Both the position numbers and the translations under genes were made by a program. Shown here piece after piece: positions 11,421-22,054 of a stretch of DNA of 64,000 nucleotides; position 1 is the stretch's first letter; every line of letters begins with the position of its first letter. The notes beneath the pieces are model-generated. The model had not been told where the DNA came from, did no database searches, and was given only the letters and a program-made list of their open reading frames with translations. Origin of the DNA: Ashinkailepas kermadecensis (lineage: Eukaryota > Arthropoda > Thecostraca > Neolepadidae); contig JAOTOM010004134.1 of the NCBI GenBank assembly GCA_034440615.1, positions 1-64,000 on the forward strand, in the 5' to 3' direction.

Positions 11421-11929
11421 CGTAGTTCAGTCCAATCTTAAGGGATTTTTCTTCTGATCGTACCTGCCCCAGTATGCTCAAATATAATCCGATCGGGGCC
11501 GAATCGGGCCTGTTACGGCATTGCTTGAGCTGAACTCTGGCTGGAATTGGGCTTGCCGTACCAGTTGCTCGAGTACGCCCAAGCGTAGCCTGATCGGGGC
11601 CACAGCATCGATAGGTAGGCTTTGCTCGGGTTCAACTCGGGCATACTCTGGCATGCTTTGGCTGAGTTTGGCCAATGGATTGCCCAAGTATAGCCCAGTT
11701 ATAACTGGGCTAAACTTGGGCTTTGGTACCAGGCTACCACCCCTGCCTGGGTCACCTCCCAACCATCTCTCCGTTCACCGGTTCAAACTTTCTCCCGAAC
11801 TATTCGACACCGACACCACCCCAGTATGGGAACACCAACAGCCACTAAACGCGTTCGGCAATGGGACTTTTTCTGCAGTGGAACACCGGTGGCCTTCCAG
11901 GCAAGTTCATACAATTAAATTCGGAATTC

Positions 11930-14280
11930 TTGCAACAAAAACTATTACTAGCTGCGCTCAAAGAAACTCACTTTCGAAATTCTGACTCCACTTGAAACAA
12001 AATCCAGATTACACTTGGCACATCGACAACGAAAACGGCCCACATAGGAAATGGGGCGCAGCCATACTCATTGCAAACAGCATACCTCATCGTCGAGTAA
12101 CGTTAAATATTCCCCTGAATTGCTTAGCAGTCAGCCTCAAAATTTCCCATTGCCAAACCACAGTCGTCTCACTATACATCTCGCCGTCAGCTGAAACCCC
12201 CCACACCACAGGAGCTGAGCGACTTGCTGCTTCAGGTCCCTCCACCAGTTCTCATTATGGGAGACTTTAATGCTAAACACTCCTCTTGGGGAAGCGACCA
12301 GGCTGACGCTAGAGGGCGCGAAATTCACCAGTTTATTTCGGACCACAACTTAGTACTTTTCAACACCGGGGTCGCCACCCACTACAACCTGAACCTTAGG
12401 AGGATCGGACACTTGCATTGACTTAACGTGCTGCTCCCAACGACTTAGCTCACTATTTGACTGGTCGGTTACAGACGTTCCCGGGCTGAGCGACCACTAC
12501 CCAATCACAATTAGGCTCAGCACGGACGCTATCCACCACACTAAGCTATTTAGACCATCTTGGAGCTTCAAAAGAGCGGACTGGGCTAAATTCGAGGATC
12601 AGGTGGACCTTAGCCTAGCAACTTCAGAGACCAGCAAAATCGAGACAATCCTAAGGGCCATCAGCTCAGCAGCACGAGACTCAGTCCCACAATGTAACAA
12701 GCCTAGGCAAAAAGCATCTACGCCATGGTGGACCCCGGACTGTCAAAGGGCAATCGCCGCATGACGCCGTACACACAAACAATCCAAAAGATGCGTGTGC
12801 GAAGCACACCTATCATCAGCATACAGACAATCTCAAAAACACTGCCGGTACACAATTCGAACAGCACGCCAAAACTGTTGGCAGTCCTTTGCCTCTCAAT
12901 TCAATAGGTTCACCGCTACCGGCAGAATCTGGGACCTGATGAAGCGCTTCAACCTGACACGCCAACCACCAGGCACCTTCCCCCAGCTGACGGTGAAAGG
13001 ACAGCACATCACTGACCCACAACAAGTCGTAGACCACTTTAAACTACACTACGCCATCGTATCTGGCAACAGCAACTACGACACCACTATAGTAAACGCT
13101 CTAGACGCCATTGCCTCCAAAGCAAATTTTAGCTCTACCAATAGAGAAATCCCCACAATCAGTCGTTTACTATGCACGAATTACACCTTGCCCTCAGCAA
13201 GTGTGGAAACACGTCGGTTGGGCCGGACGACATCCATTACCAGTTTCTTAAACGTCTTAGCAAAAATTCCCTAACGTACCTACTAGCGGCCATAAATGAA
13301 CTGTAACAAAGCGACACTTTTCCCGCATTCTGGCGGGAGAGCGTAGTCATTCCATTGCCAAAGCAGCACAAATATCACTCCACCCAAAAGGTTATAGACC
13401 CATCTCACTTACTAGCTGTGCTAGCAAGTTGGTCGAGCGCATGGTCAACACACGATTGAGGAAATTTCTGGAACACAACGACCTGCTCGACGAATTTCAG
13501 TGCGGCTTCCAGCGTCAAAAATCAACAACAGACAATCTCATTACATTAGTGCATGACATCAAAAGTGGTCTACACATCAAACGCACAACAATAGCTGCCT
13601 ACTTAGACATCACTGCCGCATTAGACCGAGTGCACAAGTCCGCACTGACACACAAACTCCACAAGATAGGCCTACGCGGACACATCGCACACTTCATTCT
13701 CAACTTACTCAGAGACAGGACCCTTAATGTCCGATGCGGAAGTGTCACATCAAACACCACAACTCAGGAGCAGGGCCTGGCGCAGGGTAGCGTGCTCTCA
13801 CCGAGCCTCTTCATCATCATGATTAACGACAAACTTGCTGACCATACGGACACTTCACTTCAATACTCACTTTTCGCGGACGACATAGCCATTTGGACAA
13901 CATCACAATGCTTCCTTCAAGCTGAAAAAAAAACATTCAAGCAGGACTAGACCACATTGCAAAGTGGTGCAAAACTTGGGGCTTCACCCTGTCCGCAGAA
14001 AAATCGGCCAACGTCACATATAATCGTCTCCTCCCCACACCCAAAACTCTACTTAAAATCGATGGCAAAGCCATCAAACAGGTGAAAAGCTTCAAGTTCT
14101 TAGGAGTGCATTTAGACGAAAAACTCAGTTTCAACACCCACACCACCTCCATCTCGAAGCGATGCGCGAAGCGCGTCAACATCCTCCGTGCACTTGCAGG
14201 CACAGACTGGGGCGGAGAAGGAAAACGCTACTGCGACTGTACACATCAATCATACGACCCATCCTAAAATACAACAGCAC
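11930..14280 (+). pseudogene. I-type LINE ORF2: endonuclease and RT, frameshifted
   Basis: Endonuclease blocks: KETHFRNSD near 11960, AAILIANSIPHRRV near 12060, VLIMGDFNAKHSSWGSDQAD (12251-12310) with GRE after it, and a partial RRIGHL. RT blocks: VERMVNTRLRKFLEHNDLLD (13429-13490), DEFQCGFQRQKSTTDNL, AAYLDITAALDRVH (usual Phe replaced by Leu), LAQGSVLSPSLF and YSLFADDIAIW with the FADD box intact (near 13880). At least four frame changes separate these blocks, so no full enzyme can be made. The family generates new copies by target-primed reverse transcription; this copy is dead. Confidence 0.85.
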
Positions 14281-14581
14281 CATTTTGCCACCATTTAAGA
14301 AAGTCAGAGCCGAAAGTTAGAAATCATCCAAAACAGCTGCATCAGAGCAGCCACAGGTGCCCTCAGCACCACACCGATAGCCCGTCTTCTAGTGGACTCA
14401 AACACTCCACTTCAGGAGGACACAGCAGCTGTGCCGCTACCACATCAAAATCAAATCCATTAAAAATAATCTGGCACAGCGCTGCTTTACGCCTGACAGA
14501 TACGACAATAGCCGATTTGGGCGCAAACTTCCACCATATAGCATTCAAATTGCCACGGCTCTCTCAGATCTTAACCTCGCA

Positions 14582-15583
14582 ATGCCATCCACTGCAGCTC
14601 GACCGCCCACAAGGCCATTCTGGACTTTCAATCAACCAAAGGTCGAGTACTTGCTCTTGGAGAAGAAATCCACTATCACATCGGCGGAAATTCTTGGCAT
14701 CTTCCACAAGTTCGCCGATGACAACAATCACAAATCACTCGTATTCATGGATGGGTCGAAACACGAGGCTAAGGTAGGCATCGGCAACACTGGACCAGGT
14801 CTCAGACTTTCCAAGAGTCTACCGGATAACTTCTCCATCTACTTCGCTGAAGCAATGGCCATTCTGGCCGGTATCTCCATTCTCATGAGGCGTAAAGCTA
14901 GAAACGTAGTAATTTGTTCAGACTCCAAATCCGTCCTCCAGTCAATTAGCAACATCCACGACTGTCTACATCACGTAATTGATAGAATCCAACAAATCGT
15001 GGCCCATAACGTAAACATGAACTTTTCCTTCCACTGGATTCCGGGCCACGCCAACATCCCAGGCAACGAAGAAGCAGACCGGCTCGTAAAGCAAGCCCTA
15101 GCATCGAACACTTACCCTGGCGTGGAATATTCGGTAGACGATTGCAAAGCACTCCTACAACGCCACATTCGCCAACATCAACAGAACACATGGACACAAC
15201 ACAACTCAACACAACACAAATTCAACCATACCCACGCAATCAAACCAACGATTGGCACATGGAACACATCAAATAAATCTCACCGACAAAAAGAGGTCAT
15301 CCTCACTGGACTTAGAACTGGTTGCACAAAACTAACACAGCCTCAATTCGAGGGTGACCAATACACAACACCTCATTGCGACACCTGCAACACCACGTTA
15401 AGCATAGGTCACATCCTGCTAGACTGCAGTAGCTTTAGCTCTCAAAGACAACCACTTAAGGCATTCTGTCAAAGAGAGGGTATCACCCTATCGCTTTCAT
15501 CGCTTATCGGTGACAAACACCCAGAACTCCTTCAATTGATATGTGAATATCTGTATGCCATAAAACTAGCAGGAGCACTGTAG
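14582..15583 (+). CDS. I-type LINE ORF2 C-terminus: RNase H and C2HC motif, 333-codon open frame
   Basis: The longest surviving frame of this element. RNase H catalytic residues are all present: Asp57 (VFMDGSK), Glu90 (FAEAMAIL), Asp114 (VICSDSKS) and Asp166 (GNEEADRL), with the WIPGHANIPGN loop at 152-162. A zinc-knuckle-like C-x2-C-x7-H-x4-C follows (Cys266, Cys269, His277, Cys282), as usual at the end of Ingi/I ORF2. The ATG is internal to the original ORF2, so this is a fragment of a broken polyprotein and probably not an expressed gene. Confidence 0.85.
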   Translation: MPSTAARPPTRPFWTFNQPKVEYLLLEKKSTITSAEILGIFHKFADDNNHKSLVFMDGSKHEAKVGIGNTGPGLRLSKSLPDNFSIYFAEAMAILAGISILMRRKARNVVICSDSKSVLQSISNIHDCLHHVIDRIQQIVAHNVNMNFSFHWIPGHANIPGNEEADRLVKQALASNTYPGVEYSVDDCKALLQRHIRQHQQNTWTQHNSTQHKFNHTHAIKPTIGTWNTSNKSHRQKEVILTGLRTGCTKLTQPQFEGDQYTTPHCDTCNTTLSIGHILLDCSSFSSQRQPLKAFCQREGITLSLSSLIGDKHPELLQLICEYLYAIKLAGAL

Positions 15584-15659
15584 GCACCACACCACCAACA
15601 CTCACATCAACTCGCAATGCATGACCGCGAAACACTCGTAGGAAACACGTAAATAGCCA

Positions 15660-15910
15660 TCCCCGCATGGCGTCGGACGTACATGAGCCCATTTGCTTCC
15701 CAATTAGAAATCAATGGTTACCTAGCTGTGCCGTCGAAAGTAGGTGAGCCGACTTGCTTTAGGAAAACAAAACTAAAACTAAAAATTAGCATAACGTAAA
15801 ACGACTACCCATACGAGCCATCGGACGTAGATGAGCCGATTTGCCTTGCAACTCATAACGTAAACGGCTACCCAGAGGTACAGCGGACGTAGAAGAGCCG
15901 AATTACAAAA
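15660..15910 (+). repeat. 3' UTR repeats of the I-type LINE
   Basis: Four imperfect copies of a block reading roughly TCGGACGTAGATGAGCCGAT, at about 15671, 15736, 15826 and 15883, with irregular spacing of 57-90 bases, immediately after the ORF2 stop. Confidence 0.65.
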
Positions 15911-17109
15911 CACCGTACTAACCCAACTGACAACCCTGCATGGCATGCTCGGACTAACCCGCTACTAACAACTAACACGCGCGGCCGGCGTGATAGGCGG
16001 TGTGGACAATTACCTCCTTGTTCGCACGGTAAAGATCCCTCGGTGTTCTTCGATAAGAGTAGGCTAAAGCTGGTACCCTGGCAAAATCAACTTTTCGCCA
16101 CTCTCAAAACACCCCCACCCCAACCCAAACTATAAATTATTTTGTTGAGGAGTAAAGTAAAATTAAAACCACTTAGACATCAGGGAGATCAACCCAGCCC
16201 CCGCCTTCAGCACCTAAAATATCACAAACTATAACGTAAAATTCCCTTAACGTAAATGTCCACTTGCCTGCACCTTGATCGCAAACACTCGCTTTTATAG
16301 ACAGACATGTAACGTACTCGCTTTAAAGGCGGCGCAAATGAACTTTATGGTCCGGTACGCCTAAAAAAATCACTCCCCCAGGCATTGGTATTTTGTACTT
16401 TGGTACCCTTGTGATTCCTGTGTGAACTCCCACCGTGAACCAGAGGGAAAACGTAGTTCAGTCCAAGCAGGGTAGCCCGTCTAGCCCAACCAAAACCTGA
16501 TCGGTCTCGGAGTGAAAATGCTGGCTGGGTACTTGGCTGTATGGGAAAACAACTGAAGCTTTCCGACTCCCTACGGATCCTTGGGATTTCTGGAAGATCC
16601 GATTACACCTTCACCCTCTTCGAAATGTCCGCCAGAGGAACATCTCAGAGATAATTCTGCATCCCCAGAACGAGTGTCCTCTACCAGTATTCCTGAATTA
16701 TCTCGCTTGTTTTCAGGGCCTCACCTAGGCTGTCTGATCATATTCAAATTGCAACTACGAAGGTAGGTGCATACCGCCGATGTGTTCACTGCACCTACCT
16801 TCTATTCTTGCAAGTAGGTAGATAGGTACCTACCTGCATACCTACCTACCTACCTAGATGAGTTCTCACAATTATTGGTGTCCTGAGCCAAATCCTATCA
16901 TTGGCATGTTTGACAAATTATTGGTGCATTGACAAGACGAAGTGCTTACACCGAGTCCCGCCCCTAAAGGGTCTAAATATAACGGACTATTTAGGCCCCG
17001 AGCAGCTTACCACATGCCACAGGTAAGCAAATCACAATTAAATTCGCCTAAGTAAACATTTTGTGAGCGTGCCACAACCGCGAAATACGTACAGTACCTG
17101 ACACGATAT

Positions 17110-17276
17110 GCCTTGCGGTACCCAACATATCCCTCCTGTAACCATGGGAACCTGACGTCACATGGACTACGATAACCAATCAGAATTTTATTTGTGGTCA
17201 CGTGGTATGATGCACCAGTGCGGCATTCTGGGTACCGCAGTTTGGTGTTTCACGGGTGGGAGAAAGGGGCGTGGAT
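17110..17276 (+). promoter_or_regulatory. Compact promoter upstream of B56 exon 1
   Basis: Within 170 bases of the start codon there is a perfect CRE (TGACGTCA, 17153-17160), a CCAAT box (17176-17180), a CACGTG E-box (17199-17204) and GCATTCTGGG (17223-17232), the reverse complement of the CCCAGAATGC core of ZNF143/Staf sites. An 11-bp perfect inverted repeat, TGCGGTACCCA at 17114-17124 and TGGGTACCGCA at 17229-17239, brackets the motifs. There is no clear TATA box. The motifs are seen directly; promoter function is inferred from their clustering immediately before a first coding exon. Confidence 0.6.
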
Positions 17277-17303
17277 ATGCCCAACAAGATAAAGAAGGAT
17301 AAG
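17277..17303 (+). CDS. PPP2R5D: PP2A B56 subunit, exon 1 (start codon)
   Basis: Nine codons, MPNKIKKDK, ending at a GTGAGG donor at 17304 in phase 0. From family knowledge, vertebrate PPP2R5D also starts with MP followed by a short lysine-rich stretch. The ATG lies just downstream of a compact promoter, and no other ATG lies in the last 80 bases before it. The peptide is too short to identify alone; the assignment rests on phase compatibility with exon 2, the match to the family N-terminus, and the recognisable B56 exons downstream on the same strand. The transcription start was not determined. Confidence 0.75.
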
Positions 17304-17490
17304 GTGAGGGGTGATATGATGAATGTTTGAGCTATTGATTATGCAATCTGAATTTCATGTTATCGGAAAATATTGTTGATCTAGCGTGGCAATGTGTACA
17401 AATTCCTGTTGAGTTGTCACCAACAGAACTGCGCCACAATCGTCGGATCGGAGATACGAATATCTGTGTAAAATTAAAATGTAACAAATC

Positions 17491-19030
17491 ATCCTGTAGT
17501 CATAAATAAAGTCATAAAGTATTAAGGCTTAATAAGAGCCACAGGGGCCCATCTGGGTTAAGCCTATCTAGAAGAGGTACTAGAAATGTACATACTCTCA
17601 CCCCAATCAATCCCTTATCCCAAGTTCCTAGGAAGCTATATCAATATACCCCAGCCTATCTAGCACCACTCACTTGCTACCGCATAACACCCTGAACAAT
17701 CACAAGCTCCTCCCATCATACCCATCGTGCCACCATAGACAATCATCAGCATCACATCCCGAAGGAAGGTGCCAAATCCACTGCTAGGCAGACCCCACAC
17801 AAATTCATAAAGCATTCAGACTTAATAAGAGAATCACTTGCTATTGCATAATACACTCAACAATTACAAACTCCTCCCATCATACCCATTGTGCTACCAT
17901 AGACAATCTCATCAGTATCACATCCCGAAGGAAGGTGCTGAATCCACTGCTAGGTATACCCTATATAAAGTTATAAAGTGTTTAGACTTAATAAGAGACT
18001 CACTTGCTATTGCATAACACACTCAACAATTACAAACTCCTCCCAACTCCCATCTCCTCCCTGTCGATCAACCCTCCCTGGAATACAGAAAAACAAGCCC
18101 CCTATTCTTATAATGATTGTCTATGCCATTTTTAAAGATGTTCAGAGTGTTGCTACTGACAATGGTTCCTGGCAGCTGGTTCCAGTGTTCTACTACCCTG
18201 TTGGTGAAGAAAGACTATCTTAACCTTGTCCTGCTGTGATTAACTTTAATTTTGAATTGATGATGTCTAATTGCATCATTTCTGTTAAATTCAAACATTT
18301 TCCTGAGATATCCCTGTTCCTGACCATGAACAAATTTAAAAACCTTGATGAGATCTCCTCTCAGCCTTCTATATCTAAGTGAAAACATATTCAATTTCTT
18401 CAATCTTTCCTCATATGCCAGGTTGCTTATACCATTAACCATTTTTGTTGCCCTCTTTTGTACTTTCTCTAAAAGCCTACAATCTTTCGCATAACTAGGG
18501 GACCAAGCTTGGACGCAGTATTCCAAATGTGGCCGGACATATGCACAGTAAAGCTTCCTGATGACCTCCTCACTTTTGTATGACACATTCCTCTGTATTG
18601 CCCCAAGCATTCTTAGTGCCTTCTTCGTGGCTTCTTTGGTCTGTTCTGATGCCCACAATTTTGTGTTCAAAATAACACCTAAGTCCTCCTGCTGAGTCAC
18701 AGATAGTACTTGGCCACTCATCAAGTATGGAGCCTCCATATGCTGCCTACCTACATGCATGACTTTGCACTTATCAAAATTAAACTTCATTTGCCATTTT
18801 TCGGACCACTTCACTAGCTCGTCTAAGTCTTTCTGCAGCAAAACCTGCTCATTGTGCCCTGTTATTGCCCTAAAGATCTTCAAATCATCTGCAAATTTCA
18901 AAACCTTACTGCTTAGGCCACATTCAATGCTATTCACATATATAATGAACAATAGTGGCCCCAGTACCGACCCCTGGGGGACTCCACTAAGAACATTTTG
19001 CCATGATGACTTTGTACCATTTAGCATCAC
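17491..19030 (-). mobile_element. CR1-like LINE, 5'-truncated copy 2 (in B56 intron 1)
   Basis: About 95% identical by eye to the 3' half of copy 1, including the 3' UTR repeats. Homology stops at 19030, within the RT region after the VMLNGTKSSWQ motif. The catalytic FADD is intact (GAT at 18887-18889), but a CAG-to-TAG change at 18215-18217 cuts the protein short, and one codon is lost in the QQEKDLGV motif. It sits antisense in intron 1 of the B56 gene. No clear target-site duplication was found. Confidence 0.9.
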
Positions 19031-20539
19031 AGAATATGGCATGCCACCACAAAATAACTATCTGTTTTATAGTTGCTCTTTGCAAGTGGTTCGAGGATTT
19101 TCATTGGTATATATTTCTAACTGGGTGAAATTTGATTTTTTGGATTTTTTGCTTCAATGCAGGGTATTTTAATGTAAAAAATGACAATGTGACCACTCAT
19201 TTTCTCTGCAAATGATTACTTTTCAGTTGGAAAACAAATACACAATCATAATCTTCACTCTGCAAATATAGCACATTGTGTATAATTATCAGTACCTGGT
19301 GTGTCACAGATGTGATAAAGAAGAAATTCAGCACTTCATGCACTTGCTTTAATACTCTTTGACATCAAAAACCCTGTTTTTGCCTTCATTCAACATTTAT
19401 TTCCGAGAATGAATACTTGCAAAACAATGCATCTGCAGCCAAGGCCAGAGGTTCCTTGCGATGCTGCATTATTTTATTTTTCATATATTTGATGACGTCA
19501 TAGCCAAAAAATTCGTTTCTGACGATTCTGATTTTCTGGTTAGGTTAGATTATATTATATTATGAGTACTATATTTTATATTATGCAATGTTATCTGTCA
19601 TTCTTACACTGCATATTATTACTGCATATACTGGAGAACCAACACATCCTCGAGAAGGTTTCATACGTATATTTACTAAGAGGGAAGTGAGTTTAATGAA
19701 AATATTTAGTAAACTTCCAGAAGTTTAGTAGGTATTATTACTAGACTTGCCTATGCATATATATACAGTGTGACCGGAATTGAGGACGTGAAAGTTGGCC
19801 GTGTTCTGCTTCCGGGCAAGAGTTCAAAAATTACATATGAATAGATAAATGCTGCAACTTACTGTTTTGCCATACGTTATCAACTTTCATATTTGTGACT
19901 CAAATAATGTTGATTAAGCTATATAAATATCAAAATTGACAAACAACCTCTTTTTTCTTCATAAGCATTGAACTGTTTATCTTGGAAAAGTTGGTGGTTG
20001 ATTAGTATCATATCATTTTTATATTATACAAGATGCCTAGATCAAACACTTCTGCTTTTGTTTTCCATTAGCACCAGTGATGTTGCAACTCCCAACTTTC
20101 AATATTAAGATGCTGAAGATCAGGGGTGGCAAATTGCTGCCAAAAGCTAGTTTTTTTTTTGCCATGTCAGTGATGCTCACCAGTAAGACATTTAATAACA
20201 ATAACTGATAACCCACAACAGACAGTGATTGACTTGTATCTCTGGAATATGGAGAATCTCTGGATTAAGCATCACAAGTCTGCCATGGTCTTGTGCATGA
20301 GGTTGAAGTGATATGACAACATGTTTTGCCAGGTCTGTGGTATTAACCAGTTTATGCCAGCATTTTGCAAACCCTGCTGAAAATCATAATCAACCTGAAA
20401 GGAGCATTGTGTCAGACAGATGGCATACCACCTAGTATTGCATTGGTGGTCACTTCAATACATGTCATAATCCAATTTGTTTTAAAGAATGTTATGTTTT
20501 TTTTGTCTCATTTTGGTGGGAAATTCACATGATAAAGCT
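19031..20539 (+). other. B56 intron 1 sequence, nothing recognised
   Basis: AT-rich, short frames only. Contains one CRE palindrome (TGACGTCA at 19493-19500) and a GGTTAGGTTAGATTATATT stretch at about 19540. Confidence 0.5.
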
Positions 20540-20886
20540 TAAGATGCTTCTGTAGGTCCACTTCTCTTTATTGTTTCTATTTATCTTATTTGTGAACAGC
20601 ATTGAGGTGGGGCTGAGGAATAGGGTGTTCAAATTTGCTGATGACATCAAGCTGGACCTAAACAAGTGGGCTGATCAATTGCAGATGTCTTTCAACTATG
20701 AAAATGTATAGTTATGCATCTGGGGCCTGGAGGTGAGACATTTCAATATGTAATGAGACAAAGGGAACTGAATGTTGTTAAGGAGGAAAAAGATTTGGGT
20801 GTCTTTGTTTCAAATGACCTTAAAATGGAAACAATGCACCTCAGGAAGGAACAGGGCAATCAGAATGCCAAGCATCATTAATAAGA

Positions 20887-20927
20887 GCTACATGGCTCAA
20901 CGGTCGACGTGTCGTAAAACCAATAAC
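20887..20927 (+). mobile_element. tRNA-derived SINE, 41-bp 3' end copy
   Basis: Only the last 41 bases of the SINE (GGCTCAACGGTCGACGTGTC and the AACCAATAACC tail) are present, flanked by the perfect 14-bp duplication CATCATTAATAAGA (20873-20886 and 20928-20941). It lies inside the old CR1 relic. Confidence 0.88.
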
Positions 20928-20941
20928 CATCATTAATAAGA

Positions 20942-21331
<390 letters not shown>

Positions 21332-22003
21332 TAGAAAGAGTGCAGTGCAAAAACACAAGATGCATCAGTGGACTAGGGGTAGCTTTTAATATGGAGAAAG
21401 GCTGATGGGATTTGATGTGTACTCACTCAAGTATAGGAGATGAAGGGGTGATGTGATTGAAATGTCTAAAATCGTTAAAGGGTTTAATAAGGTCAATTTG
21501 AAGATGTTCTGTAGAGTATCTTTGGTATGTGATGCTTCAATCACTGAATGATAGCCAAACCTGAGGACCATTATATGTTGCAGCTGTTTATGCAAAACAT
21601 TCGTTTTTATACAACACATTATGCATATGTGTTAGCAAAATATGTGTTACCAAGTTATGTCTTTCTGCCTGATATTTTTTATATACATCTTTTCATCTGA
21701 GGTTAATAATTTGTTTTGACTGCAAATAACAAAAGCAGAGTTCCTTATCTATATATTTTTTTTAAAGGATTTAAAAAGAGAAGAAATGACGAAAACGTTT
21801 GGTCAACACTGATTCAAATGGTATAAGATAATACTTTGTCTAACTAATATCCAAAATATGGCATAAACACAGAAACCGCTTTCCTGAAAATGTTCAAAAC
21901 CCAGGATATGTCCTTTTACCTTTTGATGCTAGTATTGTATGATCATGTCTTTTTGCAGTGTCTTGTGTCATGCAGGTGCTTCATTTCATCATTTTTTTTC
22001 CAG

Positions 22004-22054
22004 GAGACCAATAAGAAGGGGAAAGAAGATGTAACTGGCAGTGCTGTTGATGAG
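22004..22054 (+). CDS. PPP2R5D: PP2A B56 subunit, exon 2
   Basis: A 51-bp exon encoding ETNKKGKEDVTGSAVDE. It follows a strong acceptor (a T-rich run ending in CCAG at 22000-22003) and ends at a GTATGA donor at 22055. Phase 0 on both sides fits exon 1 and the frame of exon 3. The sequence is lysine- and acid-rich and low in complexity, as expected for the poorly conserved N-terminal tail of B56 delta-type subunits before the HEAT domain. Position, phase and splice signals support it more than sequence identity does. Confidence 0.68.

Larger units (their letters stand above)
11436..16451 (+). mobile_element. I/Ingi-type LINE with RNase H, about 5.0 kb
   Basis: Flanked by a perfect 15-bp direct repeat, CGTAGTTCAGTCCAA (11421-11435 and 16452-16466), which I read as its target-site duplication. 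It contains an apurinic-like endonuclease, reverse transcriptase, RNase H and a terminal C2HC motif in the order of the I superfamily. The 5' segment 11436-11900 is repeat-like and has no clear ORF1. The 3' UTR carries imperfect repeats of a GGACGTAGATGAGCCGATTT block (about 15671, 15736, 15826, 15883). ORF2 is broken by several frameshifts upstream of the RNase H part. Confidence 0.82.
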
